A program made the position numbers and the translations under genes. 64,000 nt of DNA from the NCBI GenBank assembly GCA_902785705.1, contig CACZZN010000005.1, positions 1 to 64,000 on the forward strand, given 5' to 3'. The stretch is from an uncultured Veillonellaceae bacterium (lineage in GTDB: Bacteria > Bacillota > Negativicutes > Selenomonadales > Selenomonadaceae). The notes under the pieces were generated by a model. It worked only from the letters and a program-made list of their open reading frames with translations, did not search any database and had not been told where the DNA came from. Of the stretch, positions 18,275-25,377 are shown in pieces (within the stretch, counting starts at the first letter, position 1; each line of letters starts with the position of its first letter).

Positions 18275-21200
18275 TTATTTTTCGTTCAAAAGCTTGTACA
18301 CCGTCTCCCAGTCCGGTTTTTTCGCAGCAGCCTTGAGCTGGCTGAAAAATTCCTGTTCCTTCTGGGGGATACGATATTTTTCCAAGGACTGGAATACGAA
18401 CATCATGCTGTCATAATCAAAGCTCGCAGCGATTTCCTGCATGGCTTCGTATGCCTCCGCCAGAGTTCCCATCTCGATTTCGGGCAGGTCGGCTTCTGCC
18501 TTGTCGGATTCATGAATCGGCGCCAAAACATCCTTGTAAGCCGTTAAAAGATTCAGCAATGCAGGCGTATCCTTCTGAATCTCCTCCACAAATCCCTGAT
18601 TTCCGGCATCCTCCAAGCGCTTTGCCCGTTCGGAAAGCTCGTTGGCGCCGATGATGCGCGAAGAGCTTTTGATGGAATGCACTTGGATGGTGTAATTTTT
18701 GATGTCTCCGGTATCTAAACGATATTTCAAATTTCGCACAATCTCATCAATGGCACCATGGAAGATTTCCACCGCTTCCAAGTAGCCCTCCTTTGATCCG
18801 CAGTACTTCAGGCCGGATTTGACATCCAGCCCGCTTTCCAGCAGCCATTCAGGCAGTTTCTCCGCTGGTTCCGCCTGTTCCGTCTGGCTTTTCGACACCT
18901 TTGAGATCTTCAGCTTTTCCTTTGGCAAATAAAAGGCAATCATGCGCTCCAGCTGGACGCTGTTGATGGGCTTGGTAAGATAGTCCGTAAAGCCGGCTGC
19001 CAAATATTCCTCTCTTGCGCCTGAAACTGCATTGGCCGTGAGCGCAACGACGGGCGTGTCGCGGTTGGCATAGTCTCCCATCTCCCGCATGGCAGCCAGC
19101 GTTTCTATGCCATCCATCTTCGGCATGCGATGATCCAGAAAGATAATATCATATTTTTTCTTCTCGACCATGTGCAGGCATTCCAGACCGCTTTCCGCCG
19201 TATCGATCCGGATCTTCGTCTGCTTCAGAAGCCCCTGTACGACCTTGAGATTCATGGGGGTATCATCTACCACTAAAATGACAGCATCCGGCGCGGTAAA
19301 GCGCTCTTGATATGCCTCATGCTGGGAAAGGGATCTGCGATAAGCATCCTCGAAATTGCCAACAGGCTCCCATTTCACTACTTTTTGCCGAACAGCAAAG
19401 GAAAAAACGGAGCCCTCCCCATAGACGCTCTCCACATCCAGCTTGCTGTCCATGAGCGCCAAAAGCTGGATGGTGATGTTCATCCCAAGTCCTGTGCCTT
19501 CGATGGAACGGTTGCGTTCTTCTTCGATGCGCTCAAAGGGCTTGAACAGTTTTTCCTTGTCCTCCGGCTTGATCCCGATCCCCGTGTCGCGGATGGAGAA
19601 CTTCAGCAGAATGGAATCCTCTCCTGCCTTCTCAAAGTCAACGCACATGGTCACGCTGCCTTTTTCCGTATACTTCACGGCATTGGTGAGGATGTTTGTC
19701 GCCACCTGCTTGATGCGGATTTCATCTCCGTAGAGATAGCTCGGCAGACGTTCATTGGATTCGATTTTAAGCTCCAGCCCCTTCTTTTCCGCGCGTCCGC
19801 GAATCATGTTCACCAGATCGTTCAGCACCGAAGCCAGCTCATACTCCACGGGAATGATATCCATTTTCCCCGCTTCAATCTTGGAGAAGTCCAGAATGTC
19901 ATTCACCAAACCCAACAGATTTGCGCTTGCCGTGCGGATATTCTCCGCATATTCCAGCAGCGCCGCATCCTTGCACTCACGCAGAATCATCTCGTTCATG
20001 CCCAGAATGGCATTGATCGGCGTGCGTATCTCATGGGACATGTTGGAAAGGAACTGTGATTTTGCTTTGTTTGCCGCTTTCGCAGCAATCGCCATTTCCT
20101 TCAATTCCCGATTGCTCGCATAGAGCTCATCCGTCATCGCATCAATAAAAGCCGAAAGCCGATCCGTCAAGGGGATGATATCCCGCTGCATGCGATTGAT
20201 GTATTCCTTGTCGGATTCCAGATGGATCGGCATGGAGAGCGGCAATGGCCCCTCACGATAGCCCACGGCGACCAGCGCACTGTTCAGGATGCCGCCGCGC
20301 CTGTGATGGCGGAAAATCTCCGACTGCCCGTAAAACGCAAGCGTACCCTTCTGGATCCGTTCGTAAACATCGATTTCCATCTGCGCCTTATCTTTCAAAA
20401 ACAATTTTCGATTGCCGCAGATGACCAAGGAAATTGCCTGCGCACCAAAGCCGCGCATATGCTCGCTGGCTGTCCATGTCTCATGCAAAAGATTCTGCGG
20501 ATTCGCATAGGAAAGCCGGATCTGATCGCCATCATGCAGCTCACTGTTGAAATAAAGCTGTTTATTGTCATTATAGGCATTCGGTACGCGTGCAATAAGC
20601 TCCCCTTCCCTTTCCGAGACCACGGGAAACTCACAGATGTTGAAAATAAAATACTCATCCGGCCGCACATTCAGGTATTTCTTATAGATATCGGGTGCCG
20701 GCATGCCATCAATGTAGGATACGATGTGATTCTCCTCCACACCGGAAATTGTCATATAGCGTCCCAGCGCTTTCCAGCCTAGGATGTAATCCACCTGCAA
20801 ATGCAGATCCTGTCCCATATAGAGTACCAACACCATACCGTGCAGGAACACATGATCGGACACCAGATAATGAGGAATCTCGGAATGTGTGATTTCACTG
20901 AAGAAATTTTTGGACTGCTGCAGCGTGTAGAGATCCTCGACCTCCACATCGACGCCAAAAATCGGGATGTTTTCATTCTCGGCAGAAAGCTCATCCATAA
21001 AACTGGTCAGGTACTGGCTGCGCCCCGCAAAAAAAACTTCGATGCCCTTCACATATGGCATATCCTGCAATTCCCGTCCGAGGCTGCGCCCTAAAGCCGT
21101 ATAATCCTCCCGTCCCCCATACTCTCGGATTTCCACTTCGGACTGCTCAAAAAAATGAAATCCCAAGACAATGTTAAGATGCCGTGCATCGTACACATTG

Positions 21201-21415
21201 CCGAATTCCGTTTGCAGCATGCCAACGATCTTGACATCCGGCAAAGCGGACTGGATATATCTCCGTACCGACTCGGCCTGTTCCTCCGATGTCTTTGAAA
21301 AAAGCATTTTCAGCAGGATGCACTTCGACGCTGTTCGTTCGGGCATCATGCAGACTTCCTGCACAGCCTGGATCACATCTTTCATTGTATAGGTTGTATA
21401 GGTTTTCTGCAGCAT
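18275..21415 (-). CDS. soluble hybrid histidine kinase with FIST sensor, REC and Hpt domains
   Basis: A 1046-residue multi-domain phosphorelay protein without membrane segments. Order: FIST N (about 28-210) and FIST C (about 220-375), thought to bind small ligands such as amino acids; then HisKA with phospho-accepting His in NMSHEIRTP (about 461); HATPase with NAVKYTEKG, DTGIGI and GTGLGM; REC with the Asp of FLDHRMPKMDG (about 761) and the LTANA and TKPI marks; and Hpt with His in IHSIKSSSRIIGA (about 912). A full phosphorelay is thus held in one chain. No separate response regulator is adjacent, so its output is unknown. AAGGA lies six bases before ATG. Confidence 0.93.
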   Translation of the reverse strand: MLQKTYTTYTMKDVIQAVQEVCMMPERTASKCILLKMLFSKTSEEQAESVRRYIQSALPDVKIVGMLQTEFGNVYDARHLNIVLGFHFFEQSEVEIREYGGREDYTALGRSLGRELQDMPYVKGIEVFFAGRSQYLTSFMDELSAENENIPIFGVDVEVEDLYTLQQSKNFFSEITHSEIPHYLVSDHVFLHGMVLVLYMGQDLHLQVDYILGWKALGRYMTISGVEENHIVSYIDGMPAPDIYKKYLNVRPDEYFIFNICEFPVVSEREGELIARVPNAYNDNKQLYFNSELHDGDQIRLSYANPQNLLHETWTASEHMRGFGAQAISLVICGNRKLFLKDKAQMEIDVYERIQKGTLAFYGQSEIFRHHRRGGILNSALVAVGYREGPLPLSMPIHLESDKEYINRMQRDIIPLTDRLSAFIDAMTDELYASNRELKEMAIAAKAANKAKSQFLSNMSHEIRTPINAILGMNEMILRECKDAALLEYAENIRTASANLLGLVNDILDFSKIEAGKMDIIPVEYELASVLNDLVNMIRGRAEKKGLELKIESNERLPSYLYGDEIRIKQVATNILTNAVKYTEKGSVTMCVDFEKAGEDSILLKFSIRDTGIGIKPEDKEKLFKPFERIEEERNRSIEGTGLGMNITIQLLALMDSKLDVESVYGEGSVFSFAVRQKVVKWEPVGNFEDAYRRSLSQHEAYQERFTAPDAVILVVDDTPMNLKVVQGLLKQTKIRIDTAESGLECLHMVEKKKYDIIFLDHRMPKMDGIETLAAMREMGDYANRDTPVVALTANAVSGAREEYLAAGFTDYLTKPINSVQLERMIAFYLPKEKLKISKVSKSQTEQAEPAEKLPEWLLESGLDVKSGLKYCGSKEGYLEAVEIFHGAIDEIVRNLKYRLDTGDIKNYTIQVHSIKSSSRIIGANELSERAKRLEDAGNQGFVEEIQKDTPALLNLLTAYKDVLAPIHESDKAEADLPEIEMGTLAEAYEAMQEIAASFDYDSMMFVFQSLEKYRIPQKEQEFFSQLKAAAKKPDWETVYKLLNEK

Positions 21416-21488
21416 GTTTTCCTTGCCTCATTTCCATCTGTTCTCGCACCTACGGCATATATTCGACACGGACTTCAAGATTTCCTCT

Positions 21489-22280
21489 TTAAGAACAGCT
21501 TCTTACGATAGAAATTGGCGAAAGCACGGAAATTCCTTGGCTGTTCGTAAAAACATCCGCCCGCACGCCAAAGACCTGAGCAAGCATCTCCACGGTCAGC
21601 ACCTCACGGGGCGCGCCCTGACCGTAAATGCCATGATCTTTGATGACTACGATTTCATCTGCATATTGCAGCGCATGATTGATATCATGGAGCACCATGA
21701 TGACTGTCATGCCATAGTTCTCGTTGACCTGGCGAATAATTTGCATGACTTCCAGCTGATGCGCAATGTCCAGATAGGTCGTCGGCTCATCCAGAAGCAG
21801 AATCTTGGGGCGCTGCGCAAGCGCCATCGCGATCCATGCCCGCTGGCGCTCCCCACCCGACAGGGAAATCACCTGCCGATGCTGGAAGTCCGTAAGCCTC
21901 GTGACGGAAAGCGCCCATTCCACCGCCTCGCGGTCTTCCTTTGGATTGCTGCTCGTGAACATACCGCGATAAGGGAATCTGCCATAGTCCACCAGGCGCC
22001 GCACCGTGATATCCGGCGGGGCCTGCGTGCTCTGCGGCAGGATGGCCAGCAAACGCGCCGCCTGTTTCCTGCCTATGCTTTTGACATTGATTCCTCCCAG
22101 CAGCACATCGCCCTCATAATCCGTGAAAAGAGAAGCCAAAGAGCGCAGCAGCGTAGACTTTCCGGCGCCGTTCGGCCCGATGATTGCCGTGCGGCGCCCC
22201 TCGGAAAAGCTCAAATCCACATGGGAAAGAATTTTCTTTCCCGCAATCGAAACCGACAGATTCCTTGCTTCCAGACGCAT
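21489..22280 (-). CDS. ABC transporter ATPase, iron-siderophore/cobalamin type (FecE/BtuD-like)
   Basis: The 263-residue ATPase has Walker A GPNGAGKST near residue 35, a Q-loop at LPQSTQAPPD, signature LSGGERQR near 140, Walker B ILLLDEPTTYLD, and a switch His in VLHDINHAL. It groups with ATPases that power FecCD/BtuC-type importers. The matching permease and binding protein lie 3 kb away at 25.4-27.3 kb on the same strand, in the order binding protein, permease, island, ATPase. GGGAG lies about seven bases before the ATG. It most likely belongs with those two genes. Confidence 0.93.
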   Translation of the reverse strand: MRLEARNLSVSIAGKKILSHVDLSFSEGRRTAIIGPNGAGKSTLLRSLASLFTDYEGDVLLGGINVKSIGRKQAARLLAILPQSTQAPPDITVRRLVDYGRFPYRGMFTSSNPKEDREAVEWALSVTRLTDFQHRQVISLSGGERQRAWIAMALAQRPKILLLDEPTTYLDIAHQLEVMQIIRQVNENYGMTVIMVLHDINHALQYADEIVVIKDHGIYGQGAPREVLTVEMLAQVFGVRADVFTNSQGISVLSPISIVRSCS

Positions 22281-22309
22281 GTAGACACTCCCTCTTCACG
22301 GCATGTACA

Positions 22310-22336
22310 GAAAATCCCCGCTGGGCGGGGATTTTC
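22310..22336. terminator. hairpin terminator after the HPr-like gene
   Basis: A perfect 12-base-pair stem, GAAAATCCCCGC paired with GCGGGGATTTTC, with a three-base loop. On the minus strand it follows the HPr-like gene by 65 bases and precedes the ABC ATPase start by 29, so it would insulate the ATPase from upstream transcription. Confidence 0.75.
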
Positions 22337-22401
22337 TCTCCTATCGGCTTTTTTTCCGGGAATTCGTTCATCTGCTGCTCGGCTTTTAGATGCTCCATTC
22401 A

Positions 22402-22785
22402 TCATGAACGCTCCAAAAATCCCATCACATCGATACACCGCTGCAGCACTTCCTTCGTATCTCCATCCTTGACCGTCAGCACCACAAGCGTGCCCTTCCC
22501 GATGTGCAGCTTCAATAGCTCCAAAATACTCACGGCTTTGACGTAGCGATGATTTGCCGCGATATAAATGGTGCAGTTCATCTCCTGCGCTATCTTAATG
22601 AGTTCCGCGCACTGCCGCAGTCCGACGGCATTTCCGGCAATCCCCGGGCAGGATACGCTGTGAACCATCCGATGCGCCACAGCCGGCTTTTTGTTGTGCC
22701 GTTTCTTTTTCCTGACCAATCTCATGATTCTTTTTGTGACTTTATTTATATCTACATGCTTGAAAGCATTAGCAACATGAAACAT
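22402..22785 (-). CDS. HPr-like domain protein lacking the phosphorylatable His
   Basis: From about residue 40 on, the protein aligns by eye with the phosphocarrier HPr: the helix LRQCAELIKIAQEMNCTIYI matches HPr helix 1 and strand 2, and the end GTLVVLTVKDGDTKEVLQRC matches strand 4 and helix 3. HPr's GIHARPA active-site loop is replaced by PGIAGNAVGLRQ, so the position of His15 is not His. An ordinary PTS role is excluded; a Crh-like or sensory role could be imagined, but Ser46 is not clear either. The N-terminal 40 residues are basic (VRKKKRHNKK). The start is uncertain; ATG 22785 has GGAAAGG about ten bases upstream, and ATG 22725 and 22665 are alternatives. Confidence 0.55.
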   Translation of the reverse strand: MFHVANAFKHVDINKVTKRIMRLVRKKKRHNKKPAVAHRMVHSVSCPGIAGNAVGLRQCAELIKIAQEMNCTIYIAANHRYVKAVSILELLKLHIGKGTLVVLTVKDGDTKEVLQRCIDVMGFLERS

Positions 22786-22945
22786 ACATATCAAAACCTT
22801 TCCATCCACCAACCGTCTCGAAGGGAAAAAGCTTCCTGCGGGACGGCAGGCACAAATTACCTAAATTGTACACTCAATTAAGAAAAATATCCTAGGATGG
22901 AAGTATATTACCACTTTTGGAGGGTTTAGTCAAATGCTGGCACTG

Positions 22946-23029
22946 TCACCCCAAATAATCCTGAATGAGCTTTGTTTTCAGTGTTTGCAATGTGTCAATC
23001 CTGCGCTGAACGGTCAATTTCGATTTGTC
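22946..23029 (-). repeat. 84-bp repeat, copy 1 (3'-end coding relic)
   Basis: On the minus strand this reads as 27 codons and a TGA stop, beginning D-K-S-K-L-T-V-Q and ending L-I-Q-D-Y-L-G. Two further copies occur at 23511 and 24264 with the same frame. Most differences between copies fall in third codon positions, so it looks like the tail of a gene family rather than a non-coding repeat. No coding sequence precedes it here; instead the DUF559 element abuts it. Confidence 0.7.
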
Positions 23030-23036
23030 AAACTTA

Positions 23037-23084
23037 GCCTTCCCCTTGAGGGGAAGGGGGACCGCGTCAGCGGTGGATGAGGTG
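23037..23084 (+). repeat. left inverted repeat of the DUF559 unit
   Basis: Starts with the near-palindrome CCTTCCCCTTGAGGGGAAGG, then a CCGC-GTCA-GCGG hairpin, then GGATGAGGTG. The last codons and stop of the endonuclease (R-H-L-I-H-R) are encoded inside this repeat. Confidence 0.75.
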
Positions 23085-23420
23085 GCGTATTATGTCATCA
23101 CTAACACTTGTAAATTGCGTGTTCACCTCACGATTGGAATACCTAAGAACTGTTATTTCACGCTCGTTGAGATATTTATCACGTTCCTCATCCTTGGCTT
23201 TTCCTTCGCTTTCATAGTGTTGGGAACCGTCTAATTCTATCGCAATCTTTGCACTTGCACAGTAAAAATCAAGAATGTATTTGCCAAAGACTTTTTGTCG
23301 ATTTATGGTAACAGGTAATTTTCTTAAACAATCATACCATAACTTTCGTTCTTCTTTTGTCATATTCTTTCGTAGTTTTTGTGCATTTTCGGTTAGTGAA
23401 GGATTGTTTTTCTTATTCAT
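23067..23420 (-). CDS. DUF559 (Vsr-like) endonuclease-fold protein
   Basis: A 117-residue protein of the DUF559 family, related to the very-short-patch repair nuclease fold. Visible marks are the N-terminal LRKNMTKEERKLWYDCLRK, then the PD-(D/E)XK-like core YILDFYCASAKIAIELDGSQHY, and the C-terminal REITVLRYSNREV. These small nucleases are widespread, often horizontally moved; their function is unproven. The gene is more AT-rich than its neighbours, and its 3' end lies in the left inverted repeat while its start is 18 bases inside the right one. No strong ribosome-binding site precedes the ATG at 23420. Confidence 0.85.
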   Translation of the reverse strand: MNKKNNPSLTENAQKLRKNMTKEERKLWYDCLRKLPVTINRQKVFGKYILDFYCASAKIAIELDGSQHYESEGKAKDEERDKYLNEREITVLRYSNREVNTQFTSVSDDIIRHLIHR

Positions 23421-23437
23421 GAAACGACACCTCGTGA

Positions 23438-23482
23438 CACCTCATCCGCCCCTTCGGGGCACCTTCCCCTCAAGGGGAAGGC
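23438..23482 (-). repeat. right inverted repeat of the DUF559 unit
   Basis: Reverse complement of the left repeat: GCCTTCCCCTTGAGGGGAAGG outside, a GCCCC-GAA-GGGGC hairpin in the middle, GGATGAGGTG inside. The middle hairpin differs in sequence from that of the left end but keeps its pairing. Confidence 0.75.
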
Positions 23483-23510
23483 TTTTGGGATGCCCTTTTC
23501 ATCTGCACAC

Positions 23511-23594
23511 TTATCCAAAATAATCCTGCATCAGCTTTGCCTTCAGTGTCTGCAAGGTGTCAATACTGTGCTGAACGGTCAATTTCGATTTGTC
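23511..23594 (-). repeat. 84-bp repeat, copy 2 (3'-end coding relic)
   Basis: Minus-strand frame of 27 codons ending in TAA, from D-K-S-K-L-T-V-Q to L-M-Q-D-Y-F-G. It starts eight bases after the stop of the PIN toxin gene. It is close to copy 3 in sequence. Confidence 0.75.
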
Positions 23595-23602
23595 GGTGAG
23601 GA

Positions 23603-24025
23603 CTAACCTTCCCATTCCGCAACCGTTATACAGGGGATTTCCTGAAATTGCCGCAGTTGCTTGTCATTCGTTAAGAATAAGTCACAATCCCCCATACATG
23701 CAACAGCTAATTGCAGGGAATCCATTGTTTTGAATTTATACGCGGCACGAATTTCTGCGGCTTTCTCTGCGATTGGCTGTGTAATTGGATATAAATCAAT
23801 AGAACAATCTTTAATCAGTTCCCAAAATATATTGATGGATGGCCGATTGTTTGCTCGATAAGGAACAACAAGATATTCAGTACAAGTGATTACTGACGAA
23901 ACAAGTTTATTGTTTTGACGAACAAAAGCAGACAGTATTCTGTTTGTTTTATCACCAAAATTCTCATCATTGTCCAGCAAATATATGAACGGCGCGGTGT
24001 CCAAGAATATTTTAGAATCTGTCAT
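23603..24025 (-). CDS. PIN-domain toxin (VapC-like ribonuclease)
   Basis: The 140-residue protein has the PIN-domain acidic residues in order: Asp in KIFLDTAPFIYLLD near the N terminus, Glu in TCTEYLVVPY, Asp in FKTMDSLQLAVA and Asp in LFLTNDKQLRQF. PIN toxins of VapBC modules cleave tRNA or rRNA when not held by the antitoxin. The ATG at 24025 has GGGAG seven bases upstream and overlaps the end of the antitoxin gene by 14 bases. It is more AT-rich than the flanking chromosome, as expected for an acquired module. Confidence 0.88.
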   Translation of the reverse strand: MTDSKIFLDTAPFIYLLDNDENFGDKTNRILSAFVRQNNKLVSSVITCTEYLVVPYRANNRPSINIFWELIKDCSIDLYPITQPIAEKAAEIRAAYKFKTMDSLQLAVACMGDCDLFLTNDKQLRQFQEIPCITVAEWEG

Positions 24026-24248
24026 CACGGGACTCCCTTATATAATTTTCTATTGCTTCTGTATCAGAAAACATTTTTCTTCCTCGCCCCATATATTTGG
24101 AGAAGTCAATGTTGCGATTTATCGATTCCTCTTTACGTTGAATATTCTCGTTTCGTTTGAAGGCTTGCAAAATATCCACAATAAGGGATAACTTTTCATC
24201 TGGTATAGCATCAATCAGCTGATAAGCTTGCTGTCTTATTGCGATCAA
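24012..24248 (-). CDS. antitoxin of the PIN-domain toxin
   Basis: A 78-residue protein encoded just upstream of, and overlapping, the PIN toxin. The N-terminal half (AYQLIDAIPDEKLSLIVDIL) looks helical, followed by a charged, probably disordered tail (KRNENIQRKEES...RGRKMFSD) of the kind that wraps a PIN active site. DNA binding is likely but not shown by a clear motif. The start is a TTG eight bases after AAGGAG. Copy 3 of the 84-bp repeat lies immediately upstream, and its stop codon is part of the ribosome-binding region. Confidence 0.75.
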   Translation of the reverse strand: MIAIRQQAYQLIDAIPDEKLSLIVDILQAFKRNENIQRKEESINRNIDFSKYMGRGRKMFSDTEAIENYIRESRDDRF

Positions 24249-24263
24249 TGTACTCGCTCCTTT

Positions 24264-24347
24264 CTATCCAAAGTAATCCTGCATCAGCTTTGCTTTCAGT
24301 GTTTGCAAGGTGTCGATACTGCGCGGAACGGTCAATTTCGATTTGTT
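24264..24347 (-). repeat. 84-bp repeat, copy 3 (3'-end coding relic)
   Basis: Minus-strand frame of 27 codons ending in TAG, N-K-S-K-L-T-V-P to L-M-Q-D-Y-F-G. It overlaps the last five codons of the secreted nucleosidase-like gene in a different frame and ends 16 bases before the antitoxin start. Confidence 0.75.
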
Positions 24348-25189
24348 GGTTTGCTGTTTGACTGTGCCTCCTTGATTTTACGTTCGGCATAAGACTTGAT
24401 TACGGTGAGAACATACTGCTGACATGCTGTGCCTGTGGCCGGATTGAAATCCTCGCCATGTATTTCTGTGTTGGAAAGTATACGGATGCCAAGGAATGGT
24501 ACATCATAAACCCGGCATATATGAGCGGCGGCATGTGTTTCCATCTCTTCGCAGGATGAGCCATGCTTTTCGTGTAAAAAACGAATGCGATCTATCTGGC
24601 GGTTCCAATTGTTGCTGCTGGAAATTTTCCCTACGATAACACGACCTGCCTGATAGTTCCTGGCTTCTGATACAGCCACTTCCAACAACTCCGGGTCAGC
24701 CGTCAGTTCTACCTCCGTTTTATCCTCTTTGAGGTTGCTGTCATAATAATAGGTCGGCCTGAGATCTATCTGCCTGCCATCTGCACCTCTACGCTCCGCA
24801 CGACTAATCCATGCACTGGCATCGAAGGTCGTTGCTCCCAGAACAATGTCAAAGGAATGGAGCGAGGGATCATGTCCTCCCGAAGTACCCTGGTTGATGA
24901 CTGCCATGGGGTGAAAATGCTCGATACCCAGAGCAGTGGCAGCAGCAGCGTTAGTCATACCGATGGAGGTTACGGAAACAACGACAGGTATACTTTGATA
25001 TTTGCCACTAACATATCGCCAGCCACCAATGCGTTCCTCCACAGGATGATCCAATTCTTTGATTAGCAGGTCTGTTTCACATTCCATAGCTCCCTCAACG
25101 AGTATGGGACTGGTCGCCTCTGCCCAGAATGGCATCAATGACAGAAATGTGGCCACCAAGATGATAATGCTTGCTCTTGACAACTTCAC
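24332..25189 (-). CDS. secreted nucleoside phosphorylase-family protein (MTA/SAH nucleosidase-like)
   Basis: The 285-residue protein begins with a cleavable-type signal peptide (SIIILVATFLSLMPFWAEA) and then follows the PNP/UDP family. GAMECE matches the Glu12 region of MTA/SAH nucleosidase, INQGTSGGHD the ribose-phosphate loop, and EEMETHAAAHIC the substrate-binding MExxxA region. Where MTA nucleosidases have the catalytic Asp in a(I/V)SD, this protein has ILSN, so the purine-protonating acid is replaced by Asn. Activity is therefore uncertain. A periplasmic location is unusual for this family. The start is a GTG, eight bases from AAGGAG. Its last codons run into the third 84-bp repeat. Confidence 0.75.
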   Translation of the reverse strand: MKLSRASIIILVATFLSLMPFWAEATSPILVEGAMECETDLLIKELDHPVEERIGGWRYVSGKYQSIPVVVSVTSIGMTNAAAATALGIEHFHPMAVINQGTSGGHDPSLHSFDIVLGATTFDASAWISRAERRGADGRQIDLRPTYYYDSNLKEDKTEVELTADPELLEVAVSEARNYQAGRVIVGKISSSNNWNRQIDRIRFLHEKHGSSCEEMETHAAAHICRVYDVPFLGIRILSNTEIHGEDFNPATGTACQQYVLTVIKSYAERKIKEAQSNSKPTNRN

Positions 25190-25377
25190 AGTTACGTCTC
25201 CTTTGTAAATTCTTCCATCGCCTCCAGAAGGAAGCTCACCGGGCGAAAGCCGTCGTTTCCCTAAAGGATTAGCTTCGCGTCGCTAGGTCGAGGATTTGGC
25301 CTGTGCCCTGTGGGTACGGACACAGGGAAGACAAGCAAGACGCGTCAAGATGGGCGGGCGAATGAATCAGCATTTCC
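25190..25377. other. intergenic stretch with a hairpin, between the permease and island genes
   Basis: Holds a 7-bp stem, CCCTGTG with CACAGGG at 25306-25327 (eight-base loop), without a following T-run. Part of it (about 25259-25290) resembles the sequence at 29547-29580, both containing a GTCGCTA core, so it may be a degenerate intergenic repeat. I considered a cobalamin riboswitch and did not find its conserved blocks. Confidence 0.35.

Larger units (their letters stand above)
23037..23482. mobile_element. DUF559 endonuclease unit bounded by 45-48 bp inverted repeats
   Basis: The endonuclease gene is enclosed by inverted repeats at 23037-23084 and 23438-23482. Both share GCCTTCCCCTTGAGGGGAAGG at the outside and GGATGAGGTG at the inside. 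Between these, each end has its own small hairpin (CCGC/GCGG on the left, GCCCC/GGGGC on the right). The whole is about 446 bp and sits between copies 1 and 2 of the 84-bp repeat. The layout resembles a compact mobile or homing unit; no target duplication was identified. Confidence 0.6.

Noticed and set aside
22946..24347. Integron-like cassette array with attC sites
   Set aside because: The repeats read as coding tails with stops and lack the paired core sites and variable imperfect palindrome of attC; no integrase gene is seen.
22946..24347. CRISPR array
   Set aside because: Only three copies, unequal spacing with genes between, and repeat length far above the usual 24-40 bp.
25190..25377. 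Cobalamin riboswitch before the island gene or importer
   Set aside because: The conserved B12-box and core blocks were not found on either strand, and the position is downstream of the importer genes.
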